DNA of 64,000 nucleotides from Aquabacterium sp. NJ1 (GTDB lineage: Bacteria > Pseudomonadota > Gammaproteobacteria > Burkholderiales > Burkholderiaceae_C). Below the pieces are notes generated by a model that worked only from the letters and a program-made list of their open reading frames with translations, did not search any database and was not told where the DNA came from. Shown here piece by piece: positions 44,093-54,865 of the stretch (its first letter is position 1; each line of letters starts with the position of its first letter). The DNA is taken from the NCBI RefSeq assembly GCF_000768065.1, contig NZ_JRKM01000001.1, positions 434,001-498,000 on the forward strand. Reading direction: 5' to 3'. A program made the translations under genes and the position numbers.

Positions 44093-45221
44093 CGCTGGCA
44101 GCCCGGGCGGTATCGCGCCTCAGGGTGTGGTGAAGTTCAAGGAAACGTTGTTGCACCGACTGGGCTCGGGCAGGCTGATCCAGCCAGGCCAGCACATCCG
44201 AAGCCAGTTGCTCGGGGTTGGCCTCGTGCTGCAGGCGCTCAGGCACGACGAAGTCGGACAACAGGATATTGGGCAAGCCGACCCACGGCAGGTAGGCCAT
44301 GCGCTTCATGATGGGCCAGCTCAAGGCGCTGATCTTGTAGGCGATCACCATGGGGCGCTTGAACAAGGCCGCCTCCAGCGTGGCCGTGCCGCTCGCAATC
44401 AGCGTGACATCACAAGCGGCCAGCGCTTCGTGCGATTGCCCGTCAAGCAGGGTCAAGGCAGCCTTGGGCGCATGCTCGGCCACCATGGGCTCAACCAGCG
44501 CACGCATGCCGGGCACGATGGGCAACAGGAAGCGCAGATCAGGCCGTTGCTGGCTCAAACGCGCCACGGTCTGCAGGAAGGTGGGCGCAATGTGGCGGAT
44601 CTCGCCACCGCGGCTGCCTGGCAATACGGCCACGACCTGGGCATCGGCGCTCAAACCCAGCTTGGCACGCGCCGCTTCACGCGGCACCTCCAGCGGGATC
44701 GTGTCGGCCAGCGGGTGCCCCACATAACTGGCCGCGATGCCCTTGTCCTGGTACAGCTTGGGCTCGAAGGGGAACAGGCACAGCATGTGGTCCACCGAAC
44801 GGTGGATCTTGTTGATGCGCCCGCCTCGCCAGGCCCAGATGGACGGGCTGACGAAGTGCACGGTCTTGATGCCTTGTGCTTTCAGGCGCGCTTCCAGGCC
44901 CAGGTTGAAGTCCGGCGCGTCCACCCCGATGAACACATCAGGGCGCTCCTGCAGCAGGCGCGCCGCCAGTTGCTCACGGATGCCCCATATCTCGCGAAAG
45001 CGCCGCAGCACTTCGAGGTTGAAGCCGTGGACGGCCAGTTTTTCGTAAGGCCAATGCGCCTGGAAACCATGGGCTGCCATCTTCGGGCCGCCAATGCCTG
45101 ATGCCGTCAGATCAGGCCAGCGTGCGCGCATGCCCCCCAGCAGCAAACCAGCCAGCAGGTCGCCGGAGGTTTCGCCGGCCACCATGGCCACGCGTGGACC
45201 CGTCATCGCCATGCCGCTCAA
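44061..45221 (-). CDS. lpxB: Lipid-A-disaccharide synthase
   Basis: LpxB joins UDP-2,3-diacylglucosamine and lipid X to form the lipid A disaccharide, at the inner face of the inner membrane. The 386 residues begin with [30 protein letters not shown] and [12 protein letters not shown] are typical GT19 segments, and [20 protein letters not shown] contains the donor-binding site. It overlaps the lpxA stop by four bases (ATGA) and rnhB by 32. Confidence 0.96.
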   Translation of the reverse strand: MSGMAMTGPRVAMVAGETSGDLLAGLLLGGMRARWPDLTASGIGGPKMAAHGFQAHWPYEKLAVHGFNLEVLRRFREIWGIREQLAARLLQERPDVFIGVDAPDFNLGLEARLKAQGIKTVHFVSPSIWAWRGGRINKIHRSVDHMLCLFPFEPKLYQDKGIAASYVGHPLADTIPLEVPREAARAKLGLSADAQVVAVLPGSRGGEIRHIAPTFLQTVARLSQQRPDLRFLLPIVPGMRALVEPMVAEHAPKAALTLLDGQSHEALAACDVTLIASGTATLEAALFKRPMVIAYKISALSWPIMKRMAYLPWVGLPNILLSDFVVPERLQHEANPEQLASDVLAWLDQPARAQSVQQRFLELHHTLRRDTARAASDAIAQVIESR

Positions 45222-46006
45222 CGCACGATGCCGCGCGAGGCATCCGCCAGAAAGGCCAGCATCATGTCGATGTCGGCATCTGCTTCAGGCACCTGCCCAC
45301 GCAGCGCAGCGATCTCGGCCTTGGATGCCTCCAGCGTCAGCCCCTTGCGGTACAGCAGCTTGTACATCTGCTTGAGCGTGCTCAGACGCTCGGCTGAATA
45401 ACCGCGGCGGCGAGGGCCTTCCTGGTGCACGTTCTGGGCTTGGGCTGGGTTGCCTGCGGCTTGCACGAAGGGCGGCAAGTCTTGCGACAAGCGGGTCTGG
45501 AAACCCAGCATGGCGAAGTCGCCAATGCGCACGAACTGGTGCACACCACTGATGCCACCGATCAGCGTGTGGTTGCCCACGGTCACGTGGCCGGCGAACT
45601 GCACGGAGTTGGCGATCACGTTGTCGTTGCCGATCACGCAGTCATGCGCCACGTGCACATAGGCCATGATCCAGTTGTCATCGCCGATCTGCGTGACACC
45701 CTTGTCCTGCACCGTACCGGTGTTGAAGGTGGTGAATTCGCGGATGGTGTTGCGGTCACCAATGATCAGTTTGGTGGGCTCGCCCGCGTACTTCTTGTCT
45801 TGTGGGGCAGCGCCCAGCGAGGCGAACTGGAAGATGCGGTTGTCGCGCCCGATCGTGGTGTGGCCCTCGATCACGCAATGCGAGCCGACCGACGAGCCTT
45901 CACCGATGGTGACATGGGGCCCGATGGTCGTGTAGGCGCCCACCGAGACCGAATCGGCCAGCCTGGCCTGCGGGTCAACGATGGCGGTTGGGTGAATGCT
46001 TGCCAT
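45218..46006 (-). CDS. lpxA: UDP-N-acetylglucosamine acyltransferase
   Basis: LpxA starts lipid A synthesis by adding 3-hydroxyacyl to UDP-GlcNAc. The 262-residue protein begins [20 protein letters not shown] and is a left-handed beta helix of hexapeptide repeats. The catalytic histidine lies in [18 protein letters not shown]. The frame is open upstream to 46129, but the family start and the fabZ gene exclude that. It is 7 bases after the fabZ stop and overlaps lpxB by four bases. Confidence 0.96.
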   Translation of the reverse strand: MASIHPTAIVDPQARLADSVSVGAYTTIGPHVTIGEGSSVGSHCVIEGHTTIGRDNRIFQFASLGAAPQDKKYAGEPTKLIIGDRNTIREFTTFNTGTVQDKGVTQIGDDNWIMAYVHVAHDCVIGNDNVIANSVQFAGHVTVGNHTLIGGISGVHQFVRIGDFAMLGFQTRLSQDLPPFVQAAGNPAQAQNVHQEGPRRRGYSAERLSTLKQMYKLLYRKGLTLEASKAEIAALRGQVPEADADIDMMLAFLADASRGIVR

Positions 46007-46013
46007 GACGGGA

Positions 46014-46451
46014 TCAGGCCACCTTGCGCACGGTGCACATGATCTGCGCGGACACAGCCAGCTCTTCACCCACGAAGGCCTGGGCATTGAACTTGTAGAT
46101 GCCAGCCTTGTTGCGGTCCATCTGCACATCTAGGATCAACTGGTCACCGGGCTCCACGGGGCGCTTGAAACGCGCACCGTCGATGCCGACGAAGTAGTAG
46201 ACCGAGTTTTCATCGGCGCCCTCGCCCATCGCATCAAAAGCCAGCAAGGCAGCAGCCTGCGCCAGGGCTTCGAGCATCAGCACGCCGGGCATCACCGGGC
46301 GCGTGGGGAAATGGCCCTGGAAGAACGGCTCGTTGATGGTCACGTTCTTCAAGGCGCGGATTCGCACGTTTTTTTCGATTTCCAGCACGCGGTCGACCAG
46401 CAGGAAGGGGTAGCGGTGCGGGAGCTTGTCGAGGATCTTGTGGATGTCCAT
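46014..46451 (-). CDS. fabZ: (3R)-hydroxymyristoyl-ACP dehydratase
   Basis: FabZ dehydrates 3-hydroxyacyl-ACP in fatty acid elongation, competing with LpxA and LpxD for the same intermediate. The 145-residue hot-dog protein starts [20 protein letters not shown] and has catalytic His47 in FFQGHFPT and Glu61 in MLEALAQ. Its ATG overlaps the lpxD TGA by one base. A GTG one codon earlier is possible. Confidence 0.97.
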   Translation of the reverse strand: MDIHKILDKLPHRYPFLLVDRVLEIEKNVRIRALKNVTINEPFFQGHFPTRPVMPGVLMLEALAQAAALLAFDAMGEGADENSVYYFVGIDGARFKRPVEPGDQLILDVQMDRNKAGIYKFNAQAFVGEELAVSAQIMCTVRKVA

Positions 46452-47539
46452 CACGATTTGATCTGTTTCTCTAGGGTACGGATGCGATCACGCAGGGCAT
46501 GAAGCTGGCGCAGCGTGGCCGCGTTCTTCTCCCAGGATGCGTTCTCGTCGAATGGGAAGACCCCGCTGTACACGCCGGGCTTGTTGATGGAGCGCGAAAT
46601 CAGCGTGCCCGAGGACACGTGCACATTGTCCGCCAGGCTCAGGTGGCCAAGGATCATGCCTGCGCCCCCCACCGTGCAATGGGCGCCAATGTGCGCACTG
46701 CCCGCCACGCCCACGCAGCCAGCCATGGCCGAGTGCTCGCCGATGTGCACGTTGTGCGCGATCTGGACCAGGTTGTCGAGCTTGACGCCCTTCTCGATCA
46801 CGGTGTCTTCGATGGCGCCGCGGTCGACACAGGTATTTGCACCCAGTTCGACATCGTCGCCGATGCGCACGGCACCGAGCTGCTCGATCTTTTCCCAGGT
46901 GCCTTTGTTGGGGGCAAAACCAAAGCCGTCCGCGCCGATCACCACGCCACTGTGGAAGATGCAGCGCTGGCCCACCACACAATCGAAGCCCAGCGTGACG
47001 TGGGCCGCCAGACGCGTCTGTGCGCCCACGCGGGCACGCTCGCCGACCACGCAGTGCGGGCCGATGATCACGTCGTCACCGATCACGGCACCCGCCTCGA
47101 TGACCGCCAGTGGGCCGATGGTCACGCCCAGCCCCAGTACCGCGCTCGGGTCGACCACAGCCGACGGATGCACACCAGCAGCTGGTCGAGGCCGCACACG
47201 CTGAGCCCACCACTGTGTCAGGCGAGCGAAATACAGATAGGGGTCGTCCGTGACGATGGCCGCACCGCGTGCCACGGCCTCATCCTTGGCCGCAGGGCTC
47301 ACGATCACGCAGGTGGCCTGCGTCGTCAGCAACTGGCTGCGGTACTTCGGGTTGGACAGGAAGGAGATCGCCGCCACCCGGTCCGTGTCGAGCGGGCCGA
47401 TGTTCTGGATGGGCGTCTCGCGGTCGCCGTACAGCTCACCGCCCAGCGCGTCCACAAGCTGACCCAGCGTGGTGCTCAGGCGGGGCGCCGCACGGTCTGA
47501 AAGAGAGGTCGTGTCAGGCGCTGGAGATGAGCCGTTCAC
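46451..47539 (-). CDS. lpxD: UDP-3-O-(3-hydroxyacyl)glucosamine N-acyltransferase
   Basis: LpxD adds the second 3-hydroxyacyl chain, to the 2-amino group, in lipid A synthesis. The 362 residues comprise an N-terminal uridine-binding domain ([15 protein letters not shown]), a central beta helix of hexapeptide repeats (~125-320) and a C-terminal helix ([22 protein letters not shown]). The catalytic His is in [15 protein letters not shown]. The N-terminal ~20 residues before LSTTLG are Ser/Pro-rich and variable. It overlaps skp by four bases and fabZ by one. Confidence 0.96.
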   Translation of the reverse strand: MNGSSPAPDTTSLSDRAAPRLSTTLGQLVDALGGELYGDRETPIQNIGPLDTDRVAAISFLSNPKYRSQLLTTQATCVIVSPAAKDEAVARGAAIVTDDPYLYFARLTQWWAQRVRPRPAAGVHPSAVVDPSAVLGLGVTIGPLAVIEAGAVIGDDVIIGPHCVVGERARVGAQTRLAAHVTLGFDCVVGQRCIFHSGVVIGADGFGFAPNKGTWEKIEQLGAVRIGDDVELGANTCVDRGAIEDTVIEKGVKLDNLVQIAHNVHIGEHSAMAGCVGVAGSAHIGAHCTVGGAGMILGHLSLADNVHVSSGTLISRSINKPGVYSGVFPFDENASWEKNAATLRQLHALRDRIRTLEKQIKS

Positions 47540-48045
47540 TTGCTCGATCCGCCATTCAAGGCCTTGATGACCTTGTCGGTGATGTCCACGCGCGGGCCGG
47601 CAAACACGGCTTCCTGCAGGATCAGGTCGAACTTCTCCTGGTCGAATATCTGCTTGACGACGCGGTTCGCGCGGTCCAGCACGCTGGAGAGCTCTTCGTT
47701 CTTGCGCTGGTTGAGGTCTTCCTGGAACTCGCGGCGCTTGCGCTGCAGCTCGCGGTCCTGGTCCACCAGGTCACGCTGGCGGCGAACCCGCTCGCCCTCG
47801 CCCAGGGTGGGCGCATCCTTCTCGAAACGATCGGAGGCGCTCTTGAGGCGGGACTCGGCCTCGCTCAGTTCTTTCTCGCGCCGATTGAACTCGGCTTCGA
47901 GCTTGGTCTGTGCGGCCTTGGCCGGCACCGCGTCACGCAGGACGCGGTCCAGGTTCACAAAACCGATCTTGAGTTCCTGGCTGTGAGCCGCCACCGCGCC
48001 CATGAGCAGGGCGCTGGCGACCAGTGTCTTGAAAATCGATTTCAT
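47536..48045 (-). CDS. skp: Periplasmic chaperone Skp/OmpH
   Basis: A 169-residue protein with a signal peptide ([23 protein letters not shown]) and the typical start [29 protein letters not shown]. Residues ~50-130 form long charged coiled-coil helices, the tentacles that hold unfolded outer-membrane proteins. It lies between bamA (2-base gap) and lpxD (4-base overlap). Confidence 0.95.
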   Translation of the reverse strand: MKSIFKTLVASALLMGAVAAHSQELKIGFVNLDRVLRDAVPAKAAQTKLEAEFNRREKELSEAESRLKSASDRFEKDAPTLGEGERVRRQRDLVDQDRELQRKRREFQEDLNQRKNEELSSVLDRANRVVKQIFDQEKFDLILQEAVFAGPRVDITDKVIKALNGGSSK

Positions 48046-48047
48046 GA

Positions 48048-50351
48048 TCAGAATGCCGTGCCGATCTGGAACTGGAGTTTCTGGATTTTATCTTGATCGA
48101 AGTAGCGGAACGGCTTGCCGTAGCTCAGCTTGAGCGGGCCGACCGGCGACACCCAGCTGATACCGACACCAGCCGAGGCCCGGAAGTCCTTCCAGCGAAC
48201 CGCTTCGGTCTCACCCCAGACGTTACCCGCATCCACGTAACCGAACAAGCGCAGCGTGCGGTCATTGCCCGCGCCGGGGAACGGCACGTAGAGTTCGGTG
48301 TTGAGGTTGATGCGCTTGTTGCCGCCCACATAGGCGCCTTCGATGTCCACAGGGCCCAGAGAGCCTTGCTCGAAGCCACGCACGGTACCCAGACCACCAC
48401 CGGTGAAGTTCTTGAACACAGGGTAAGGCTTGCCTGACAGGCCCGTGCCGTAGCCGAACTCGCCGTTGAAACCCAGCGTGTAGCGGTTGGTCAGCGGCAG
48501 GTATTGCTGGAACTGGTAGTCGCTGCGCAGGTAGCGCGTGTCGCCGGCCACACCCCATTCCAGGTTGACGCGCTGGTAGCGACCGCTGGTGGGCGCGATC
48601 GTGCTGTCGCGCGCATCACGCGCCCAGCCCACCGTCAGGGGCACGGACAGGCTGCGCTCGCCGAAGATTTCGCGGTGCAACTGGTAGCTCACGGGCAAGC
48701 CCGTGGTGCCATGGATGGCCGTCTGCTCGGCACCGGCGCCAAAGAACACCGTGTCGAACTCGGTGTAGGGCACGCCGAAACGCACGGCCGCACCGGGGGT
48801 GACGATCTCGTAGTCACCACCTTGTGTGCTCAAGGGGCGGGAGGTGCGGTAGAACACGTCGTAGGAGCGCGAGATACCGTTGTCCGTGAAGTACGGGTCC
48901 ACCGTGCTGACGACAATGGTGCGGTTGTACTTGCTGGTGTTGAGCTCCACCCCCAGGTAGTTACCGGTGCCGAAGACGTTGTCCTGCTTGACCGATGCGG
49001 TCAGGGTGAACTTCTCGGCGCTGGAGAAGCCTGCACCCAGCATCAGGTTGCCGGTGGGCTTTTCTTCCACCGTGATGGTGAGGTCGACCTGGTCGGCCGT
49101 GCCGGGCACCTCGGTCGTTTCGATGTTGACCTGCTTGAAGTAGCCCAGACGGTCCACGCGGTCGCGCGACAGCTTGATCTTCTGGCCGTCGTACCAGGCG
49201 GCTTCGAACTGGCGGAACTCGCGGCGGATCACTTCATCGCGCGTGCGGGAGTTACCGGCCACGTTGACGCGGCGCACATAAACGCGGCGCTGAGGCTGCG
49301 CCACCAGCACGGCCACGGCCTGGCCCTTGTCACGGTCCAGCTCGGGGCGGAAGTCCACCTTGGCAAAGGCATAACCGAATGCCGCAAAGCGATCCGTGAA
49401 GGCCTTGATCGTCGAGGCCACGTCCTCGGCGCGGTAGGCCTCGCCGGGCTTGATGGTGATCAGCTTGCGGAAGGTTTCTTCCTTGCCCAGGTAGTCGCCA
49501 TCCAGCTTGACACCGGTGATCACATAGCGTGGCCCTTCGGTCACGTTGATCGCAATCGAGATGTCCTGCTTGTCTGGCGAGATCGCCACCTGGGTGGACT
49601 CGATCTTGAACTCCAGGTAACCACGGTTCAGGTAGTAGGCCTTGATGGACTCCAGGTCGGCATTGAGCTTGGAGCGCGCGTACTGGTCGGACTTGGTGTA
49701 CCAGGTCAGGTAGCCACCCGTCGTCAAGTCCATCTGCGACAGCAAGGTGCTTTCCGAGAAGGCCTGGTTGCCGGTGATGCGGATGCTTTTGATCTTGGTG
49801 ACCTCGCCTTCGGTCACGGTGAAGGTCACGTTCACGCGGTTGCGCTCGGCGGGCGTGATCGTGGTGACCACTTCGACGCCGTACAGGCTGCGCGTGAGGT
49901 ACTGGCGCTTGAGCTCCTGCTCGGCGCGGTCGGCCAGTGCGCGGTCAAAGGGCTGGCCTTCGCCAATGCCGACGTCCTTCAGCGCCTTGACCAGGTTGTC
50001 CTTGTCGAACTCCTTGGTGCCGACGAACTCCACGCGGGAGATCACGGGGCGCTCTTCCACGACCACGACCACCACGTTGCCGTCGATCTGGATGCGCACG
50101 TCCTTGAACAGGCCAGTGGCAAACAAGGAGCGCAAGCCCGCCGCGCCCTTGTCATCGGTATAGGTGTCGCCTACCCGGAAAGGCAAGGAGGCAAACACGG
50201 TGCCGGCGTCGGCACGCTGAAGGCCTTCTACGCGGATGTCCTTGAGCACGAAGGGCTCGACAGCCCATGCAGCCTGGAACAAGGAGGATGCCAGCAAGGC
50301 AGCGAGCAGGGTCGGCTTGAACCGGACAGCAGTCATGGAAGGAATTTGCAT
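48048..50351 (-). CDS. bamA: Outer-membrane protein assembly factor BamA
   Basis: BamA inserts beta-barrel proteins into the outer membrane. The 767-residue protein has a signal peptide ending AAWA, followed by VEPFVLKDIRVEGLQRADAGTVFASLPFRVGD, the first of five POTRA domains (~30-430). The Omp85 barrel fills the rest, with the lid-loop motif region GGLGTVRGFEQGSLGP, and the protein ends in phenylalanine (QIGTAF). Start choice is between ATG 50351 and ATG 50336; neither has a clear ribosome-binding site. It is 11 bases from the rseP stop. Confidence 0.96.
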   Translation of the reverse strand: MQIPSMTAVRFKPTLLAALLASSLFQAAWAVEPFVLKDIRVEGLQRADAGTVFASLPFRVGDTYTDDKGAAGLRSLFATGLFKDVRIQIDGNVVVVVVEERPVISRVEFVGTKEFDKDNLVKALKDVGIGEGQPFDRALADRAEQELKRQYLTRSLYGVEVVTTITPAERNRVNVTFTVTEGEVTKIKSIRITGNQAFSESTLLSQMDLTTGGYLTWYTKSDQYARSKLNADLESIKAYYLNRGYLEFKIESTQVAISPDKQDISIAINVTEGPRYVITGVKLDGDYLGKEETFRKLITIKPGEAYRAEDVASTIKAFTDRFAAFGYAFAKVDFRPELDRDKGQAVAVLVAQPQRRVYVRRVNVAGNSRTRDEVIRREFRQFEAAWYDGQKIKLSRDRVDRLGYFKQVNIETTEVPGTADQVDLTITVEEKPTGNLMLGAGFSSAEKFTLTASVKQDNVFGTGNYLGVELNTSKYNRTIVVSTVDPYFTDNGISRSYDVFYRTSRPLSTQGGDYEIVTPGAAVRFGVPYTEFDTVFFGAGAEQTAIHGTTGLPVSYQLHREIFGERSLSVPLTVGWARDARDSTIAPTSGRYQRVNLEWGVAGDTRYLRSDYQFQQYLPLTNRYTLGFNGEFGYGTGLSGKPYPVFKNFTGGGLGTVRGFEQGSLGPVDIEGAYVGGNKRINLNTELYVPFPGAGNDRTLRLFGYVDAGNVWGETEAVRWKDFRASAGVGISWVSPVGPLKLSYGKPFRYFDQDKIQKLQFQIGTAF

Positions 50352-50362
50352 GCGGAAATAAC

Positions 50363-51772
50363 TCAGTGCGCGCCCATCAGGCGCGCCAGGTCGTTGTAGA
50401 GGGCCAGTGACATCATCATCAACATGATGGCGACGCCACCACGTTGCAGGCGTTCCAGCCAACGTTCAGAGACGGGCCGGCCCGTGACACCTTCGAAAAG
50501 ATAATACATGAGGTGCCCACCATCGAGGACCGGCAGCGGCAGCAAATTCAGCACCCCCAGGCTGACACTGACCAGCGCGAGGAAACCCACGTAGTAGGCC
50601 CAGCCCAGGCGCACGGACTGCCCGGCGTAGTCGGCAATCGTCAAAGGCCCGCTCAGATTCTTCAGGGACGCCTGCCCAATCAGCATCTTGCCCAGCATGT
50701 TCAGGCTCAGCACCGAGACATCCCAGGTCTTGACCACGGCGCGCTGCATGCCATCGAGCAGGCCATAACGCACCGTCACCGTCGCGGCCGGCCCGCCCAG
50801 GGCGGCGTCGATGCGAGGCAACATCTGCCCTTCCACCTGCTTCATCACCGGCAGCACGTGTAAATCCAGTACCTGCCCGCCGCGCTCGATGTGCATGGTC
50901 ATGGGCAAGGCCTGACCTTTGTTCTGGCTCTCGCGGATGATGCGCAACAGATGGGATACGTCAGTAGGCGCCTGGCCATTGACGTCCAGCACGCGGTCAC
51001 CGCTGAGCAGCCCCGCCTTCTGGGCCGCGCCACCATCGAGCACCTTGCTGATGATGGGTTCGGCATAAGGCCCGGTCAGGCCGATGCGACTCATCAGCTC
51101 GCCATCCACCTCCGAGGCACTGATCTGGCTGAGCTTGAGCCGCAGGAGGCGCTCGCCACCAGCAGGCTGGTCTGGGCTGCTCCTGGACTGCACACGCAAG
51201 ACCAGATCCTGCCCCTTGAGTGCATGCTGGGTCAGGCGCCACTGCAGGTCGTTCATGGAGCGCACCGCGCACCACGTGGCGCCCTCACCAGAATCGGCGC
51301 CGTCAGGCTTGAGGGCGATGATTTCGTCGCGCACCTGCAAACCCGCCTGAGCGGCCAGGCTGCCGGCCTTCGGCTGCGCGAACCAGGGGCGCAACTCGGA
51401 CACACCGGCCCAGTTCACGCAGGCGTACAAGAGCACCGCCAAGGCCAGGTTGGCCAGCGGGCCCGCCGACACCACGAACGCCCGCTGCGGCAAAGGCTTG
51501 CGGTTGAATGCCCGGTGCAACTCGGCCGGGTCCACCGCGCCCTCGCGCTCGTCGAGCATCTTGACGTAGCCGCCCAAGGGCAAGGCCGACACCACGAACT
51601 CGGTCTCCCCCCGCATGCGGGACCACAGCACGCGCCCGAAACCCATCGAAAAGCGCAACACCTTGACATTGCACGCCACGGCAGCCCGGTAATGGCCGTA
51701 CTCATGGATGACCACCAGCACCCCGATGGTCACGATGAACGCCAGCGCTTTGATCAAGAAGGTGATCAGCAT
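50363..51772 (-). CDS. rseP: Site-2 protease RseP
   Basis: RseP is an intramembrane zinc metalloprotease that cleaves RseA to release the envelope-stress factor sigma E and also clears signal peptides. In 469 residues it has HEYGH (His23, Glu24, His27) in the first helix, two PDZ-like regions (~125-320, the second with SKVLDGGAAQKAGLLSGDRVLDVNG), and PVLDGGHLMYY with the third zinc ligand. It sits between dxr and bamA, the usual position in proteobacteria. Confidence 0.95.
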   Translation of the reverse strand: MLITFLIKALAFIVTIGVLVVIHEYGHYRAAVACNVKVLRFSMGFGRVLWSRMRGETEFVVSALPLGGYVKMLDEREGAVDPAELHRAFNRKPLPQRAFVVSAGPLANLALAVLLYACVNWAGVSELRPWFAQPKAGSLAAQAGLQVRDEIIALKPDGADSGEGATWCAVRSMNDLQWRLTQHALKGQDLVLRVQSRSSPDQPAGGERLLRLKLSQISASEVDGELMSRIGLTGPYAEPIISKVLDGGAAQKAGLLSGDRVLDVNGQAPTDVSHLLRIIRESQNKGQALPMTMHIERGGQVLDLHVLPVMKQVEGQMLPRIDAALGGPAATVTVRYGLLDGMQRAVVKTWDVSVLSLNMLGKMLIGQASLKNLSGPLTIADYAGQSVRLGWAYYVGFLALVSVSLGVLNLLPLPVLDGGHLMYYLFEGVTGRPVSERWLERLQRGGVAIMLMMMSLALYNDLARLMGAH

Positions 51773-51830
51773 CGCCCTACTCCTTGGAACACGGCCACAT
51801 AGACATCCGATGCGGTGGGTCGCAGCACGC

Positions 51831-53036
51831 TCAGCGCGCCAACCCCATCACCACCGACTCTGCCACACGGCGAGCCTGCGCATCCAGCGACAGCAAACCC
51901 TCTACCGACTCGACGGCGCCGGCGGGCACCACGCAATCGGACAAGGCCTGCAGGTTCACGTGATGGATCTGATCAAAACGGATGCGACGGTTCAGGAAGG
52001 CATCCACCGCCACCTCATTGGCCGCGTTGAGCACACAGGTGCTGCCAGGCGCGGCACGCAAGGTCTGCCAGGCCAGTTGCAGCCCGGGGTAGCGAGCGGC
52101 GTCCGGCGGCTCGAAGGTCAGGGCCGCCAGCCGGCTGAAATCGAGCAGATCGGCACCCGACTCGATGCGCTGCGGCCATGACAGGCCATAGGCAATGGGC
52201 ACGCGCATATCGGGTGTACCCAGTTGGGCCAGCACGGAACGGTCGCGGCACACCACCATGGAGTGGATGATGCTCTGCGGATGCAGGACCACGCGGATCT
52301 GATCGGGTTCCAGGTTGAACAACCAGCGCGCTTCGATCACCTCCAGCGCCTTGTTCATCATGGTGGCCGAGTCCACCGAAATCTTGCGCCCCATGACCCA
52401 GTTCGGGTGCGCGCAAGCCTGCTCGGGCGTGATGTCTGCGAATGTGGCGGGGTCGCGCTGGCGGAAGGGCCCGCCCGATGCGGTCAGCACGATGTGATCA
52501 ATGCGCGAAGCCCAGGTCGACGGGTCTTCTGGCAGGCACTGGAAGATGGCGGAATGCTCGCTGTCGATTGGCAGCAAGGTGGCACCACCGTCCTTGACGG
52601 CCTGCATGAACAGCTTGCCGCCGACAACCAGGGCCTCCTTGTTGGCCAGCAAGAGCCGCTTGCCTGCACGCGCTGCTGCCAGACAAGGCGCCAGCCCGGC
52701 GGCACCCACAATGGCGCCCATCACGACGTCCACATCAGGGTGCGCGGCGATGTCGCACAGAGCTTGCTCGCCACCAAGCACTTCCGTGCGCAGGCCTGCG
52801 GCACGCACCTTGTCGCGCAATTGCGCGGCCACGGGCTCCGACGACATCACGGCAAACCGAGGCTGATGCTTGACGCACTGCGCCAGCAGTTCATCGACAC
52901 GAGAGGCGCCGCTCAGCGCCCAGACCTCGAACCGCTCGGGGTGGCGTGCAGCCACATCGAGCGTGTTGGTCCCGATGGAGCCCGTCGCACCAAGGATGCA
53001 CAGGCGTTGAGGGCGGCTGGAAAGGTGGTCAACCAT
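51831..53036 (-). CDS. dxr: 1-deoxy-D-xylulose 5-phosphate reductoisomerase
   Basis: Dxr converts DXP to 2-C-methylerythritol 4-phosphate with NADPH, the committed step of the MEP isoprenoid pathway. The 401 residues include the NADPH-binding start LCILGATGSIGTNTLDVAARHPERF, LLLANKEALVVGG, PIDSEHSAIFQCL and the flexible-loop region ASGGPFR. Its start overlaps the cdsA 3' end by eight bases. It links isoprenoid supply to the adjacent uppS. Confidence 0.97.
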   Translation of the reverse strand: MVDHLSSRPQRLCILGATGSIGTNTLDVAARHPERFEVWALSGASRVDELLAQCVKHQPRFAVMSSEPVAAQLRDKVRAAGLRTEVLGGEQALCDIAAHPDVDVVMGAIVGAAGLAPCLAAARAGKRLLLANKEALVVGGKLFMQAVKDGGATLLPIDSEHSAIFQCLPEDPSTWASRIDHIVLTASGGPFRQRDPATFADITPEQACAHPNWVMGRKISVDSATMMNKALEVIEARWLFNLEPDQIRVVLHPQSIIHSMVVCRDRSVLAQLGTPDMRVPIAYGLSWPQRIESGADLLDFSRLAALTFEPPDAARYPGLQLAWQTLRAAPGSTCVLNAANEVAVDAFLNRRIRFDQIHHVNLQALSDCVVPAGAVESVEGLLSLDAQARRVAESVVMGLAR

Positions 53037-53952
53037 GGCACAAGGTCATCAAAGCCAGCGACAAAGGCAGCACCGGCAACAGGGCATCGATGCGATCCAG
53101 CACCCCGCCATGGCCCGGCAGCAACTGGCTGCTGTCCTTGGCACCGGCCTGGCGTTTGATCAGGGACTCGAACAGGTCGCCCACCACGCTCATGGCAGCG
53201 AGGAACGCCAGTGCCACCAGCATACCGGCGGGCCCCAGCCCCATCAACAAACGACTGTAAAGACTGGGGGCATCCACCCCGATGTTGCGGTCGATCCAGA
53301 TCCAGATGACGGACAGCAGGGCCACGGCCAGCATGCCGGACCACACGCCCTCCCAGCTCTTGCCCGGGCTGATGGAGGGCGCCAGCTTGTTCTTGCCAAA
53401 GGCACGTCCACCAAAATACGCCCCGATGTCGGCCGCCCAGACCAGGCAGAACACCGACAGCAGGTAGTTCAAGCCTTGTGCCTTGCTTTCAACCAGCGCC
53501 AGCCAGGCCAGCATCAGCAAACCCAGGCCCAGCAGGCGGCGCAGCAGCTGCGGCACCTGCTTCCAGTATTCGGTACCGAAGCGCAACACAGCCGCGCCAC
53601 CTGGCACCCAGACGGCCACAGCCACCAGCCAGATGACCGCGGGCGTGGCAAAACCGACCAGGGGGTGCCCCCAACCGTGCACATGCCCGACCGACTCCGA
53701 TACGGCAGACAGTTGCGCCCCCCAAACGGAGAGCCCCAGAGACTGCGCCACGAACAGGCAGGCCCCTGCGACGGCCGCCCCCATCATCACGGCTCGCGCG
53801 CCAGGCGCTTCATTCAGACGGGACCACTCCCAACCTGCCGCGGAGATGAACACCAGCGTCAGGATGGCAAACGGCCAGGCGGCCTGTGCAGCCAGCGTCG
53901 GCAGCAGGATGGCTACCAGGATCAGCGCGGTAATGACACGTTGCTTGAGCAT
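53029..53952 (-). CDS. cdsA: Phosphatidate cytidylyltransferase
   Basis: CdsA makes CDP-diacylglycerol from phosphatidic acid and CTP, the precursor of membrane phospholipids. The 307-residue protein has several membrane helices and the family motif SPGKSWEGVWSG followed by KRQAGAKDSSQLLPGHGGVLDRID. The ATG at 53952 (MLKQRVITALILVAILLP) matches known starts; a TTG at 53970 overlapping the uppS stop is the alternative. The protein is somewhat longer than E. coli CdsA because of extra hydrophobic segments. Confidence 0.93.
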   Translation of the reverse strand: MLKQRVITALILVAILLPTLAAQAAWPFAILTLVFISAAGWEWSRLNEAPGARAVMMGAAVAGACLFVAQSLGLSVWGAQLSAVSESVGHVHGWGHPLVGFATPAVIWLVAVAVWVPGGAAVLRFGTEYWKQVPQLLRRLLGLGLLMLAWLALVESKAQGLNYLLSVFCLVWAADIGAYFGGRAFGKNKLAPSISPGKSWEGVWSGMLAVALLSVIWIWIDRNIGVDAPSLYSRLLMGLGPAGMLVALAFLAAMSVVGDLFESLIKRQAGAKDSSQLLPGHGGVLDRIDALLPVLPLSLALMTLCHG

Positions 53953-53966
53953 CTGCCTGTCCCCAG

Positions 53967-54752
53967 TCAAACCGAGCCGAAAGCGCCAGCTTCGCCGTCA
54001 CCGGCACCACCACTGCCGATGGCGCCCTCACCTTCACCGGACGCCCCCACATCGCCAAAGCGACGCTCGCGCCGGACGTAACTGGCAAGGGCCTTGTCCA
54101 GCTCCCGCTCGTCAAAGTCAGGCCACAGGCAATCGGTGAAATACAGCTCGGCATACGCGCTCTGCCACAGCAGGAAGTTGGACAAGCGCACCTCGCCCCC
54201 CGTGCGGATGAACAGATCCGGGTCAGGTGCGTAGTTCATGGCCATATAGCGCGACAACGTGGTCTCATCCATTTGATCGGCCTGAACGCCCGCCCGCATG
54301 GCCTGGCGCGCTGCCTGAACAATGTCCCAGCGACCGCCATAGTTGAAAGCGACCGTCAGGATCAGGCGCGTGTTGTGGATCGTTGCGTTCTGGGCTTCCA
54401 GCAAGGCGTTGCGCACTTTCTCGGACACATTGGCCAGATCGCCCACGACGCGGATGCGCACGCCGTCCGCCTTGAGCTTGATCAGGTGCTTGGACAAGGC
54501 CACCAGCAACAGGCTCATCAGACCAGAGACTTCCTCCTCGGGCCGTTTCCAGTTCTCGGACGAGAAAGCAAACACCGTGAGGAAACCAATGTGCCGGTCA
54601 GCCGCGGTCTGCACCACTTTGACCAGTGCGTCCACCCCCGCCTTGTGCCCCACACCGCGTGGCATGAAACGTTTGCGAGCCCAACGCCCATTGCCATCCA
54701 TGACGATCGCAACATGACGAGGAACCGGATCAACAGCGGGAGACTTGGCCAT
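53967..54752 (-). CDS. uppS: Undecaprenyl diphosphate synthase
   Basis: UppS builds the C55 lipid carrier for peptidoglycan and O-antigen from farnesyl and isopentenyl diphosphates. The 261-residue protein has HVAIVMDGNGRWA (catalytic Asp), FAFSSENWKRP, and the C-terminal DLFIRTGGEVRLSNFLLWQSAYAEL. The last ~25 residues are Gly/Ser/Glu-rich and appear dispensable. ATG 54752 (MAKSPAVDPVPRH) is used; the longer frame to 54809 has no family support. Confidence 0.95.
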   Translation of the reverse strand: MAKSPAVDPVPRHVAIVMDGNGRWARKRFMPRGVGHKAGVDALVKVVQTAADRHIGFLTVFAFSSENWKRPEEEVSGLMSLLLVALSKHLIKLKADGVRIRVVGDLANVSEKVRNALLEAQNATIHNTRLILTVAFNYGGRWDIVQAARQAMRAGVQADQMDETTLSRYMAMNYAPDPDLFIRTGGEVRLSNFLLWQSAYAELYFTDCLWPDFDERELDKALASYVRRERRFGDVGASGEGEGAIGSGGAGDGEAGAFGSV

Positions 54753-54865
54753 CAGCGCAACAAAGGTGAGAGGGTTCACCGCGCCAGCAACAAGGCGCGC
54801 CAGAAACACAGCGAGGCGGCAATGCCGCCTCAGACTGCGTCGAGATTATGACAAAGCGCCGCAGC

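Noticed and set aside
48504-50399. 631-residue plus-strand frame opposite bamA
   Set aside because: Shadow of bamA, with no domain features.
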